Made by a program: the position numbers and the translations under genes | The notes under the pieces: model-generated | What the model was told of the DNA's origin: nothing | Databases searched by the model: none | The model's input: only the letters and a program-made list of their open reading frames with translations | Assembly (NCBI RefSeq): GCF_003665435.1 | Contig: NZ_CP023407.1 | Coordinates: forward strand, 1,116,001-1,180,000 | Origin: Streptomyces fungicidicus | Lineage (GTDB): Bacteria > Actinomycetota > Actinomycetes > Streptomycetales > Streptomycetaceae | Length of the DNA: 64,000 nt | Direction: 5' to 3' | Shown here: positions 1 to 7,161 of the stretch, in pieces | Position numbering within the stretch: position 1 is the first letter of the stretch | Layout: every line of letters starts with the position of its first letter

Positions 1-1
1 C

Positions 2-235
2 GGCTACCTCCATGTGAAGGACGCCCTGGACGCCTCTCCGCGCGACGTGCCGTTCCGGCTCGGTGACATGCGGTCCATCGCGCGGGTGCGGGAGAGCACG
101 CCGATGGACGACGTCCTGACCGCCATGCGGGGCAGCCGTACGCATCTGGCGGCCGTGCTCGGGACCGACGGGCGGCTGGCCGGGCTGGTGACGATGGAGG
201 ACGTGCTGCAGGAGCTCTTCGGGCAGCACGCCTGA
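2..235 (+). CDS. C-terminal part of a CNNM/CorC-type (hemolysin-family) protein with CBS domain
   Basis: The window opens inside this gene; the start lies outside. The visible 77 residues begin GYLHVKDAL, a signature of the CBS pair in CNNM/CorC-like transporter-associated proteins, and end with a second CBS half (LAAVLGTDGRLAGLVTMEDVLQ). In this family an N-terminal DUF21 membrane domain precedes the cytoplasmic CBS pair, which binds adenosine nucleotides and is linked to Mg/Co efflux. Here the protein stops a few residues after the CBS pair, so the usual C-terminal CorC_HlyC domain is missing; short forms like this are common in actinobacteria. The membrane part is inferred, not seen. Confidence 0.8.
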   Translation, partial: GYLHVKDALDASPRDVPFRLGDMRSIARVRESTPMDDVLTAMRGSRTHLAAVLGTDGRLAGLVTMEDVLQELFGQHA

Positions 236-254
236 GCGCGGGCGAGGGCGAGGG

Positions 255-274
255 CGACCGACCGACCGACCGAC
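255..274. repeat. 5x CGAC tetranucleotide tandem repeat
   Basis: Five perfect tandem copies of CGAC lie between the CBS protein stop and the GDSL hydrolase start, preceded by two GCGAGG units. This is a simple repeat that could vary by slippage. No function is evident. Confidence 0.8.
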
Positions 275-307
275 GGGTATGTGCCACGGGATACCATCTC
301 TGTCGCC

Positions 308-1084
308 ATGCAGACGAATCCCACCTACAACAGCCTGGTCGCCCTCGGCGACTCCTTCACCGAGGGCATGTCCGACCGCCTCCCCGACGGCAGCTACCGG
401 GGCTGGGCCGACCTCCTCGCCGCGCGGATGGCGGCCGCCGGCCCCGGATTCCGGTACGCCAACCTCGCCGTGCGCGGCAAGCTGATCCAGCAGATCGTCG
501 ACGAGCAGGTGGAGGTCGCCGCCGCCATGCGGGCCGACGTCGTCACCCTGGTCGGCGGTCTCAACGACACCCTGCGGCCCAAGTGCGACATGACGCGGGT
601 GCGGGATCTGCTGACCGAGGCCGTGGAACGGCTGGCCCCGCACTGCGGACAGCTGGTGCTGATGCGCAGCCCGGGCCGCCAGGGGCCGGTCCTGGAACGC
701 TTCCGTCCGCGCATGGAGGCGCTGTTCGCGTGCGTCGACGAGCTCGCCGAGCGGCACGGCGCGCTGGTCGTCGACCTGTACGGGGCGCCGTCGCTGGCCG
801 ATCCCCGGCTGTGGGACGTGGACCGGCTGCATCTGACGGCGGACGGGCACCGCAGGGTCGCGGAGGCGGTCTGGCAGACGCTGGGCCACCCGCCGGAGGA
901 CCCCGAGTGGCACCTGCCCCCGGAGGCGACGCTGCCGCCGCGCTGGGCGGCGCGGCGGGTCGCGGACGCGCGGTTCGCCCGGCAGCACCTGCTGCCGTGG
1001 ATCGGCCGCCGGCTCACCGGCCGTTCCTCCGGCGACGGCCTGCCGCCGAAGCGCCCGGAGCTGCTGCCCTACGAGGTCCGGTAG
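308..1084 (+). CDS. SGNH/GDSL-family hydrolase
   Basis: A 258-residue cytoplasmic-looking SGNH hydrolase. The ATG at 308 gives MQTNPTYNSLVALGDSFTEG, placing the block I nucleophile Ser (GDSFTEG) about 14 residues in, as is usual for this family. The in-frame ATG at 281 would add nine unconserved residues. Block III (VTLVGGLND) carries the Gly and Asn oxyanion residues, and block V is D-x-x-H in DVDRLHLTADGH. No signal peptide is seen, so an intracellular esterase or lipase-like activity is inferred; the substrate cannot be told. It is the last chromosomal gene before the integrated element and would normally sit directly upstream of purB. Confidence 0.9.
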   Translation: MQTNPTYNSLVALGDSFTEGMSDRLPDGSYRGWADLLAARMAAAGPGFRYANLAVRGKLIQQIVDEQVEVAAAMRADVVTLVGGLNDTLRPKCDMTRVRDLLTEAVERLAPHCGQLVLMRSPGRQGPVLERFRPRMEALFACVDELAERHGALVVDLYGAPSLADPRLWDVDRLHLTADGHRRVAEAVWQTLGHPPEDPEWHLPPEATLPPRWAARRVADARFARQHLLPWIGRRLTGRSSGDGLPPKRPELLPYEVR

Positions 1085-1145
1085 TCCCGTCCTGTGCGTT
1101 CCTCCAAGTCACCCCGTGGCGTCGGCCTGCAGGAATCGCCAGTAG

Positions 1146-1156
1146 ACTCCCTGTAC
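1146..1156. other. Left attachment site core (attL) of the element
   Basis: ACTCCCTGTAC is repeated exactly at 15693-15703, next to purB. Including three upstream bases the match is TARACTCCCTGTAC with one mismatch (G left, A right). On the chromosome side the bases at 1143-1148 read TAGACT, which would have been the -10 box of purB before integration. The integrase gene ends 68 bp further in, as expected for an att site beside int. Confidence 0.75.
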
Positions 1157-1221
1157 TGTTCTACGGATAGAGGGATTCCAGCAGGTCAGACACCCTAAGT
1201 GATCCGCCAAGGGTGATCATT

Positions 1222-1237
1222 TCTCACGAAATCTCAC
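1222..1237. repeat. Paired TCTCAC repeats at the left end, candidate integrase arm sites
   Basis: TCTCAC occurs at 1222-1227 and 1232-1237, a 10-bp period, overlapping the int stop codon. A second pair lies at the right end (15584-15589 and 15595-15600, 11-bp period). Helically phased pairs near both att cores are what arm-type sites of a tyrosine integrase look like. Function is inferred. Confidence 0.35.
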
Positions 1238-2420
1238 GGGCGTCCGCAGGGAGGGCCCCGTGGAAGCTGTCGAGAGCAGCGGCAGCACCCCGCATGTCCT
1301 CGGCCTCGATGGACACATAGCGACGCTTAGTGAACGACGCGTTCGTATGACCGGCCCACGCGGCGAGGATGACGTCAGGGACCCCGGCGAGCGCGAGCGC
1401 CTTCAGCACCGAATGCCGGGCGTCATACAGGCGCACCTGCCGTAGCCCCAGCCGGCGCATCGTCCGGTAGGCGTGCTCCCGTAGCTGCCGCGTGTTCAAC
1501 GGCATCCCCAGCTCGTCGACGACGACGTACCCGGTGTCCGTGTACGCCTCCCCCGCCGCAAGCTTCTCCGCGGCCTGCCGGGCACGGAAGGCCCGCAGCG
1601 CCTCCCACGGGCCCTGTGGCAGCGGCAGGACCCGTTCACCCGACGCCGTCTTGGTGTCCTTCTCCAACACCCGCGCGTTACCGATCATCGTGCGGGTGTT
1701 GGCGATCTCCAGCGTGCCGAGCTGCAAGTCGATGTCCGCCCAGCGCTGCCCGCACACCTCCGCCGGCCGCAGACCCATCAGGGACAGCAGCAGCGGCGCG
1801 AACAGCCGATCGTCGGCGATGCCGCGGATGAACGTCTGTACCTCGGCCACGGTCCACGGCTTCGGCCGTGCCCGCTCCCGCTTGTCCGTCTTCTTGTCGA
1901 CCAGCGACGGCCGCACCTCGGCGGCCACGTTGACGCTGACCAGCTTCCGGACGACGGCCCGCCCGAGCGCGCTCCGCAGCCGAACCAGGATGCCCTCGAC
2001 CGTGGAGATGGCCAGCCGCGTACCGGGCTCACCTCCCTTGCGCCGGCCCGCGGCGACCAGGCCGTCAACGAAGTCGCGCACCTGGTCTTCGGAGAGCTCT
2101 TGGAGGCGGATGTGCCCGAGCTGCTCGTAGACGTGCACCAGGGCGATCCGGTAGGCGCGGATCGTCGTCTCCTCGACGTCCCGCCGCTTGTACTCCAACC
2201 ACTGGTCAAGCCACTCAGCAAGCGTGATCTTGTTGGGGACGATCAGGGTTCCCGCGGCACGCTGGTGAAGGATCCGGTCGCGTTCCTCGCGGCACTCCTT
2301 GGCGGTGTCTCTGGTGACGGTCACCTGGATCCGCTTGCCGTTCTCGTCGCGGCCGGCGTCGACCATCAGGCGATAGCGGACCTTCCCGCTCGACAGGACG
2401 ATCCGCTTCGGCTCAGCCAT
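1224..2420 (-). CDS. int: Tyrosine recombinase integrase of the AICE
   Basis: A 398-residue phage-type integrase that should carry out site-specific insertion at the purB att site and, with an excisionase, excision. The N-terminal arm-binding part contains GKVRYRLMVDAG, followed by a SAM-like core-binding domain (about residues 60-165). The catalytic domain shows Arg near 214 (LMGLRPAEV), Lys near 255 (KTASGER), Arg near 334 in LYDARHS, His near 355 (WAGHT) and the Tyr nucleophile near 367 (RRYVSI). The first His of the usual HxxR box is Tyr, a variant known in actinobacterial integrases. The ATG at 2420 overlaps the repressor stop (ATGGCTGA), suggesting translational coupling. The gene reads toward attL, which is 68 bp past its stop. 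Confidence 0.93.
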   Translation of the reverse strand: MAEPKRIVLSSGKVRYRLMVDAGRDENGKRIQVTVTRDTAKECREERDRILHQRAAGTLIVPNKITLAEWLDQWLEYKRRDVEETTIRAYRIALVHVYEQLGHIRLQELSEDQVRDFVDGLVAAGRRKGGEPGTRLAISTVEGILVRLRSALGRAVVRKLVSVNVAAEVRPSLVDKKTDKRERARPKPWTVAEVQTFIRGIADDRLFAPLLLSLMGLRPAEVCGQRWADIDLQLGTLEIANTRTMIGNARVLEKDTKTASGERVLPLPQGPWEALRAFRARQAAEKLAAGEAYTDTGYVVVDELGMPLNTRQLREHAYRTMRRLGLRQVRLYDARHSVLKALALAGVPDVILAAWAGHTNASFTKRRYVSIEAEDMRGAAAALDSFHGALPADAREIS

Positions 2421-3087
2421 CCTCGCCACCCTTCGCCTCGACCCCCAGAAGGCGGGCCAGCAGCGCGTCAGGGTCGATGTCCTCCCCCGTCTCCTCCTTG
2501 TACCGCTTCCGCATCTCATCCATGGCCTTCCGACCTTCCTCGGTCGGCGCCATCGGCTTAGCGATGGCCGCGCGGACGCTGTACCCCACATGCTCCGCGA
2601 GCCACTGTGGCGCCCCGAACAGCCGATGCTCGACGAGCTCCGTGTTCTCTTTACCCGGCGTGATGGTGAGCGGCACACGCCCGATTCCCCACTCCCACGC
2701 GGCAAGCGCGTCGACTTCTCCTCCTCCCGTGATCTCGACGCGGTCGGCAGCACGGTCGGTAAGCGGCAGCAGCAGGGCTGTAGGACTGACGCCGAAGGCG
2801 ACAGCAAGCGCGGCCAACTCATCGACGGTTACGACGCGCTCGCCCTTCTCCATGCGCGTGATCCCCGAGGCCGGGATGCTGCGGCCGGCGCGTTCGAGGA
2901 TGCCGGACAGCTGCCGGGTCGTGAGTTCCCTGCGCTTACGCAGGCGAGCAATGTTCGCCGCGACGGTCTGTCCTGTGGGTCCTACCTCGATGGCGCGTCG
3001 CCCGCGCTGCTGGTCTGCCATAGGAAGCAGGTTAAGCAACAGCTCTGACCTTGTTGTGCATCCGGTCTCCGGTGCTAGAGTCTCCAT
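2413..3087 (-). CDS. HTH (XRE-like) transcriptional repressor of the element
   Basis: A DNA-binding regulator with an XRE-like helix-turn-helix at about residues 38-90 (VAANIARLRKRRELTTRQLS through ITRMEKGERVVTVDELAALA), followed by an actinobacterial C-terminal domain rich in Lys/Glu. On this strand a TAGAAT -10 box ends 6 nt before the ATG at 3087, so a leaderless mRNA starting at that ATG is likely (224 aa). The ATG at 3021 (MADQQRG) would give 202 aa but has no Shine-Dalgarno sequence. The promoter overlaps the 20-bp direct repeats at 3091-3130, consistent with autoregulation. It is probably the master repressor of replication/excision and transfer, a role analogous to KorSA of pSAM2. Confidence 0.8.
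   Translation of the reverse strand: METLAPETGCTTRSELLLNLLPMADQQRGRRAIEVGPTGQTVAANIARLRKRRELTTRQLSGILERAGRSIPASGITRMEKGERVVTVDELAALAVAFGVSPTALLLPLTDRAADRVEITGGGEVDALAAWEWGIGRVPLTITPGKENTELVEHRLFGAPQWLAEHVGYSVRAAIAKPMAPTEEGRKAMDEMRKRYKEETGEDIDPDALLARLLGVEAKGGEDG
3054..3081 (+). promoter_or_regulatory. Candidate promoter of the xis/replication operon
   Basis: TTGTGC at 3054-3059, a 16-bp spacer and TAGAGT at 3076-3081 predict a start near 3088, immediately before the direct repeats and 64 nt before the first GTG. A repressor bound at 3091-3130 would sit on the initial transcribed region. Confidence 0.5.
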
Positions 3088-3090
3088 AGG

Positions 3091-3130
3091 TGCATTCTAG
3101 GAACGCATGGTGCATTTTAGCAACGGATGG
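3091..3130. promoter_or_regulatory. Two 20-bp imperfect direct repeats: candidate operators between the divergent promoters
   Basis: TGCATTCTAGGAACGCATGG (3091-3110) and TGCATTTTAGCAACGGATGG (3111-3130) match at 17 of 20 positions. Repeat 1 contains the -10 (TAGAAT on the minus strand, 3094-3099) and repeat 2 the -35 (TTGCTA, 3118-3123) of the repressor promoter. A related motif lies in the transfer-operon promoter at 15508-15537. Inferred binding sites of the element repressor. Confidence 0.6.
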
Positions 3131-3151
3131 TTCTGGAAGGAGGGTCGCACG

Positions 3152-3361
3152 GTGAAGGAAGAGTTCCTGTCGCCCAAGCAAGTCGCCGACGAGTACCCGA
3201 TACTCGGCACCCCGTCTGCCCTGGCAGAGCGAAGGTGGCGAGGCGAGGGACCCGCGTACATCAAGACCGGGAAGGGACGCGCCGGCCGCGTTTTCTACCG
3301 ACGCAGCAGCATCGAAGAGTTCCTGGCCGAGTGCACTGTCACTCCGGGGAGGGCCGCGTGA
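3152..3361 (+). CDS. Small HTH protein, excisionase-like
   Basis: A 69-residue protein with a winged-helix/MerR-like HTH (FLSPKQVADEY at the N-terminus, then GPAYIKTGKGRAGRVFYRRS, then SIEEFLAE). This is the HTH_17/AlpA fold used by many Xis proteins and AICE regulators. The GTG at 3152 is chosen because GGAAGGAGGG lies at 3135-3144, 7 nt upstream; an ATG at 3107 in the same frame precedes that ribosome site. It is the first gene of the plus-strand operon divergent from the repressor. Excisionase is the likely role, but a transcriptional activator is possible. Confidence 0.75.
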   Translation: MKEEFLSPKQVADEYPILGTPSALAERRWRGEGPAYIKTGKGRAGRVFYRRSSIEEFLAECTVTPGRAA

Positions 3362-3579
3362 GCAAGGGACAGCCCACCCTCGCGGACATCAGGAAGTGGC
3401 CCGCCACGGTCAGCGTGGCCGACGCCGCCCGCGCCATCGGCTGCAGCCGCAGCCATCTCTACGAGCGCGTGAAGCGCGGCGACAGCCCCGTCAAGACCAT
3501 CGGCGTCGGCACCCGCCACGTCGTCATCACAGCAGACCTGATCCGGCTGCTCTCAGGGGAGGCCCGGGAAGCCGCATGA
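3358..3579 (+). CDS. Second small HTH DNA-binding protein
   Basis: A 73-residue protein whose centre (VSVADAARAIGCSRSHLYER) is a clear helix-turn-helix, followed by VGTRHVVITADLIRLL, the wing and dimer strand typical of small excisionase-like HTH proteins. The GTG overlaps the previous stop (GTGA). Two consecutive small HTH genes ahead of the replication genes are common in Streptomyces AICEs; which one acts as Xis cannot be decided from sequence. Confidence 0.75.
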   Translation: MSKGQPTLADIRKWPATVSVADAARAIGCSRSHLYERVKRGDSPVKTIGVGTRHVVITADLIRLLSGEAREAA

Positions 3580-3884
3580 AGCCCGAAAACAACGAAGCCG
3601 AGATGCTGGAGACATCTCGGCTTCGTGAAAGTAGCGCGGTCGGCGCGAGTCCCATCGTGCCACAGTCCGCCGTCGACGCGCACCAGGGCGATGCCCTGTT
3701 CCCCAGCGAGCCGGCCACGCCGATCGCACGCCCGCTGGTCCTCGTGACTCGGGGCCGCATCGAGTACCTGGGGCGCTGCCCGCACTGCCAGAACATGCAC
3801 CGTCACACCCACCTCGGCAAGGTCACCGGGCCGTGCGGCCGTGAGTACGAGCTGCAGCCGAAAGCCACGCGGAGGGCCGCATGA
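3576..3884 (+). CDS. Small putative zinc-ribbon protein
   Basis: A 102-residue protein of unknown function. The N-terminal half is Glu/Ser-rich and low in structure. The C-terminal half holds CPHCQNMHRHTHLGKVTGPC, a Cys-x2-Cys plus His and distant Cys pattern that looks like a metal-binding ribbon. It overlaps both neighbours by ATGA and lies just upstream of the primase gene, so a DNA-binding or replication-accessory role is plausible but unproven. Confidence 0.7.
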   Translation: MKPENNEAEMLETSRLRESSAVGASPIVPQSAVDAHQGDALFPSEPATPIARPLVLVTRGRIEYLGRCPHCQNMHRHTHLGKVTGPCGREYELQPKATRRAA

Positions 3885-4750
3885 ACAACCACGACAAGGC
3901 CCGCAAGGCTGGCCTGTACGCCATCACGGAATGGCAGAAGCGGGCGTTCCCGCTCAGCATCAACAAGACGCCCATCATCCGCTCCCCTCACGAGAAGGGG
4001 CATAACTGCCCCGGCATGGCCTTCTGCGGAGCACCCGGGCACGGTGTCGGCGACGCCACCGACGATCCCGACACGTTTCGCTTCCTCTGCGACCAGGCCC
4101 CGAAGGCAGTCGGCTACGGCATCGCCTGCGACAACATGATCGGCCTCGACCTCGACAGGAAGAACGGCGTCGACGGAGTCACCACCCTCAACCGGCTTGC
4201 AGCCGAGCACGGTTTCACCGTCCCGAGGACGACGACCGTGTGCACCGCGTCCGGTGGCTTCCACCTGTGGCTCGGCATCCCGGAGGGCGTCACCGTACCC
4301 AACTCCGTGGGACGTCTCGGCCCTGGAATCGACGTGCGGAGCTCCCGCGGCTACGTCGTCGGCCCCGGCTCGATCGGGCGGGCCGGTGAGTACGTCCTGC
4401 ACCCCAAGGTGGGCTACATCGAACCGCAGCCGGTCCCCGAAGCGCTGCTGCAGCTGATGCTGCCGCCGCCCCCCGCCGTCCGCCCCCAGCGCCGCTACAC
4501 CCCCACGTCTGGCGACGCTGCGGGGCGGGCCCTCGCCGGCCTGGTGCGAGTCGTCCTCACGGCGCCCCCCGAAACGCGGAACAGCCGCCTGTACTGGTCC
4601 GCCTGCAGGGCGTGGGAACACGTAGCAGACGGGCATCTCGCGGCCGGCGACGTCGAGGCTGAGCTGATCGGGGCGGCTATCCAGGTCGGCCTGGGCGAAG
4701 GCGAAGCCCGCCGCACCGTCGCCTCCGCCAGCCGGGGGGTGGCAGCGTGA
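3881..4750 (+). CDS. Bifunctional DNA primase/polymerase (Prim-Pol)
   Basis: A 289-residue archaeo-eukaryotic-type Prim-Pol. Motif I is the metal-binding DxD in IGLDLDRKNG, motif II is the ASGGFHLWL box that binds incoming nucleotide, and GIDVRSSRGYVVGPGS is the conserved core seen in plasmid Prim-Pol domains. A helical C-terminal extension follows (about residues 215-289). It would synthesise primers and/or extend DNA for the excised element. This replaces the RepSA rolling-circle initiator of pSAM2-like elements. It overlaps the ATPase gene by GTGA, so the two are probably made together. Confidence 0.9.
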   Translation: MNNHDKARKAGLYAITEWQKRAFPLSINKTPIIRSPHEKGHNCPGMAFCGAPGHGVGDATDDPDTFRFLCDQAPKAVGYGIACDNMIGLDLDRKNGVDGVTTLNRLAAEHGFTVPRTTTVCTASGGFHLWLGIPEGVTVPNSVGRLGPGIDVRSSRGYVVGPGSIGRAGEYVLHPKVGYIEPQPVPEALLQLMLPPPPAVRPQRRYTPTSGDAAGRALAGLVRVVLTAPPETRNSRLYWSACRAWEHVADGHLAAGDVEAELIGAAIQVGLGEGEARRTVASASRGVAA

Positions 4751-5886
4751 CCAACCAAGAGCCTGGCATGTGGGACGGCTGGGAGGCCGGGGAGCCTGGG
4801 GGCCTGGTCGTCCCCGAGCCCGCCCGTCTCGCCGTCGTCCCACCGCCGGCCGGGCCTGCACCGACGTGGCGGCCCCGCGACCTCGAGGACGTCCTCGACG
4901 GCACGTACAAGCCTCCGGTGCCCACCGTCGGCCACCGGGAGGACGGCGTCGGCCTCTTCTACGCCGGCCGCATGCACTCCATCGTCGGCGAATCCGAAGG
5001 CGGCAAGACGTGGTTCGCCCTGATGGCCGTCGCCTCCGAGCTGGCCGCAGGCAACGCGGTCGTGTTCATCGACTTCGAGGACGACGCCCCCGGGGTCGTC
5101 GGCCGGCTCCTCGCCCTCGGCGCCGATCGGCAAGCCATCCGGGACCGGTTCGCCTACATCCGGCCCGAGGACCCGCTGAACGTCGGCTTCAACCGGCAGG
5201 AGATCGGCCAGGCCATGCACGACCTACGGCCGACGTTCGTCCCCGTCGACGGCGTCACCGAAGGCATGGCCATGCACGGCATGGAGCTCAAGGACAACAC
5301 CGACGTAGCCAAGTTCGGCCGGCTGCTGCTGCGGCCCATCGCCGAATTCGGCGCCGCCGTCGCCACCCTCGACCACGTCGTCAAGGACAAGGAAGGCCGC
5401 GGACGGTACGCCATCGGCGGAGTCCACAAGCTCAACGGCATCAACGGGGCGATGTACATCCTCGAGAACCGCAAGCCGTTCGGCGTCGGCCTCACCGGCA
5501 AGACAACCGTCCGCATCGCCAAGGACCGGCCCGGGCAGCTCCGCAGGCACGCACTCCCGCACTCCAGCGGCCTGCACTGGTTCGCCGACTTCGTCCTCAA
5601 GAGCCACGACGAGACGTTCGCCGAAGCCGCCCTGTACAAGCCTGTCGAGGACACCGGCCCGTTCCGGCCGACCTCCGTCATGAAGAAGGTGGCGGACGCG
5701 CTCACCACAGCCCACGAACCGTTGGGCGTTCGAGGCGTACAGGACCGCGTCGGAGGCGGCAAGGAGATCGTGCGCACCGCCCTCGCCCGCCTGGTCGACG
5801 AAGGCTACGTCACCGTCACAAGCGGTCCCCGCGGCGCCCAGCTTCACAGCATGGCGAAGCCCTTCACCGAGGAGGTGGAGGAATGA
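4747..5886 (+). CDS. RecA-like (AAA_25/RepA-type) ATPase, replicative helicase candidate
   Basis: A 379-residue protein with a RecA-fold ATPase core: Walker A GESEGGKTW near residue 80, Walker B VVFIDFEDD near 105, and a conserved LDHVVKD segment. The C-terminus looks like a winged helix (VRTALARLVDEGYVTVTSG). This is the RepA/KaiC-like fold of plasmid replicative helicases, regularly paired with Prim-Pol in AICEs. Loader or helicase activity is inferred. Its stop codon runs straight into the repeat field at 5885-6000, a plausible origin. Confidence 0.85.
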   Translation: MTNQEPGMWDGWEAGEPGGLVVPEPARLAVVPPPAGPAPTWRPRDLEDVLDGTYKPPVPTVGHREDGVGLFYAGRMHSIVGESEGGKTWFALMAVASELAAGNAVVFIDFEDDAPGVVGRLLALGADRQAIRDRFAYIRPEDPLNVGFNRQEIGQAMHDLRPTFVPVDGVTEGMAMHGMELKDNTDVAKFGRLLLRPIAEFGAAVATLDHVVKDKEGRGRYAIGGVHKLNGINGAMYILENRKPFGVGLTGKTTVRIAKDRPGQLRRHALPHSSGLHWFADFVLKSHDETFAEAALYKPVEDTGPFRPTSVMKKVADALTTAHEPLGVRGVQDRVGGGKEIVRTALARLVDEGYVTVTSGPRGAQLHSMAKPFTEEVEE

Positions 5887-6000
5887 CCGTCCCACTGTCC
5901 CCCGACCGTCCCCGACTGTCCCACCTGGGACGGTCCCCCCGACTGTCCCACCGTCCCCGTCCCCTACGTAGTAGGGACGGTGGGACACGGGACAGTCAGG
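5885..6000. repeat. GACYGTCCC repeat field with hairpin, candidate origin of replication
   Basis: At least five forward copies of GACYGTCCC or its CYGTCCCAC variant lie between 5885 and 5957, with reverse copies (GGGACGG, GGGACAGTC) at 5928-5933 and 5974-5996. The core is a perfect 14-bp inverted repeat, TGTCCCACCGTCCC at 5944-5957 with its complement at 5974-5987, around a 16-nt loop containing CTACGTAG. Dense short iterons directly downstream of Prim-Pol and ATPase genes suggest oriV or a strong regulatory site. An open frame (5883-6068) runs through it, but its protein only mirrors the repeats. Confidence 0.55.
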
Positions 6001-6096
6001 CGGCCTCAGAGCAGGGCCACCGTCCCGGGGCCGCCGCTCATGCCCGTCCCCTTCAGGAGCCCCGATGAGCAGTCACGCGGAAGACCAGGAGAAGCA

Positions 6097-6366
6097 ATGA
6101 CGGAGAACACGACGCCGTGGCCGTCGTCGTACCGGTACGCGATGGCGCACCCCTGCCCCACCTGCAAGGCCCCGACCGGAGTCGAGTGCAAGGCCCCATA
6201 CAAGCGCGCCCAGGTACGGCGGGAAGGCGGCGACCCGATCGGCCGGCTGCACGCCACCAGGCAGCAGCGCGGACGCGCCCACCGCGAACGCGACCTGGCC
6301 CGCGCCCCGCTCGTCGAGGACCGCACGCCCGGACAGCGGTACGACTCCCTCGGCGGTGCCCTGTGA
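6097..6366 (+). CDS. Small zinc-finger protein (CPTC...C type)
   Basis: An 89-residue protein with CPTCKAPTGVEC near the N-terminus, a motif shared by many actinophage and AICE small proteins, followed by a basic region with HATRQQRGRAHRERD. The ATG at 6097 has AGGAG about 6 nt upstream. It restarts the operon after the repeat field. Metal binding is likely; a nucleic-acid role is inferred. Confidence 0.75.
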   Translation: MTENTTPWPSSYRYAMAHPCPTCKAPTGVECKAPYKRAQVRREGGDPIGRLHATRQQRGRAHRERDLARAPLVEDRTPGQRYDSLGGAL

Positions 6367-6530
6367 CCTCCCACGTCGACAAGCAGATAGCCGCCCGTAT
6401 CGCGGCAGTCAGGGCCAGGCGGGAGCAGCGCCGACTGCAGCGCGCCGAGCTGGACGACAACCGGCAGCACGGTCTGCAGGCCCGGCACCTCGCCAAGATG
6501 GCCCGCTGGGAAGCCGAGGACGACGCGTGA
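6363..6530 (+). CDS. Small basic helical protein, unknown function
   Basis: A 55-residue, highly charged, probably alpha-helical protein (IAARIAAVRARREQRRLQRA). It has no recognisable domain. The GTG overlaps the previous stop (GTGA) and its own stop overlaps the next GTG, so it is translated as part of the cascade. The overlap architecture is the best evidence that it is real. Confidence 0.6.
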   Translation: MTSHVDKQIAARIAAVRARREQRRLQRAELDDNRQHGLQARHLAKMARWEAEDDA

Positions 6531-6703
6531 CCGCCCGCGCGAAGCACCGCTGCGCCGTCTGCGACCGGCCGTTGAAGGCCGGCCGCGGGCGGCCGTGCGT
6601 CGGCGGCTGCGGCGCACGGCTCTGTCGGACGACCCGCATTCCGCAGTGCTCCGACGTCCACGCCGGACAGTGCCCCAACCACACCGTGCGGGAGGAGCCG
6701 TGA
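6527..6703 (+). CDS. Cys-rich small protein, probable zinc ribbon
   Basis: A 58-residue protein with seven cysteines: CAVCDRPLKAGRGRPCVGGC, then CRTTRIPQCSDVHAGQC. The paired Cys-x2-Cys and Cys-x3-Cys spacings suggest one or two structural zinc sites. It is the third Cys-rich small protein in this operon. Function unknown. GTGA overlaps join it to both neighbours. Confidence 0.65.
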   Translation: MTARAKHRCAVCDRPLKAGRGRPCVGGCGARLCRTTRIPQCSDVHAGQCPNHTVREEP

Positions 6704-7161
6704 CGTTCACCGTCGACACCTCCCGCGGCTTCGTCGTGTGCGGCCGTGGCTGCCGCCACTGGGGGCCACACGGCGCGGCCGGCCTCCTGCTGGTCGACGG
6801 GTCCCGCGTCCTGCTGCAGCAGCGCGCCCCGCACGTCCACCACGGCGGCACATGGAGCCTGCCCGGCGGCGCCCTCCACGAAGGGGAGACGGCCCGCCGT
6901 GGCGCCCACCGGGAAGCCAGCGAAGAACTCGGCGGCCTCCCCCGGATCCGGCACCACACCATCCACACCAACGACCACGGCGGATGGGCGTATCACACCG
7001 TCATCGCCGACACCCTCGAGCCGTTCACCCCCGGCCGCGGCGACGGAGAAGGCGCCCGCGCCGACTGGCTCACCCCCGGGCAGGTCGCCGGCCTGGCCCT
7101 GCTCCCCGACTTCGCCGACACCTGGGGCGAGATCGCCGCGCTGATCGGGGGCCGCCGATGA
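6700..7161 (+). CDS. Nudix hydrolase, candidate Pif-type transfer-immunity factor
   Basis: A 153-residue Nudix protein. The box is complete: GGALHEGETARRGAHREASEELGG fits G-x5-E-x7-R-E-x2-E-E-x-G, with the substrate-proximal strand GAAGLLLVDGSRVLLQQRAP before it. It should cleave nucleoside-diphosphate-linked substrates. In the AICE pSAM2, Pif (a Nudix-domain protein) blocks redundant transfer between donor cells; the similar position in this element makes that role attractive, but the sequence alone cannot exclude a housekeeping sanitising enzyme. The GTG at 6700 overlaps the previous stop and follows GGAGGAG. Confidence 0.85.
   Translation: MTFTVDTSRGFVVCGRGCRHWGPHGAAGLLLVDGSRVLLQQRAPHVHHGGTWSLPGGALHEGETARRGAHREASEELGGLPRIRHHTIHTNDHGGWAYHTVIADTLEPFTPGRGDGEGARADWLTPGQVAGLALLPDFADTWGEIAALIGGRR

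Noticed and set aside
3107..3151. Longer start for the first HTH gene at ATG 3107
   Set aside because: The extra codons overlap the operator repeats and the ribosome site GGAAGGAGGG points to GTG 3152.
5883..6068. A 61-codon ORF starting in ATGA overlap with the ATPase stop
   Set aside because: Its protein is Arg/Pro/Ser noise dictated by the GTCCC repeats; the DNA repeats are the meaningful signal.
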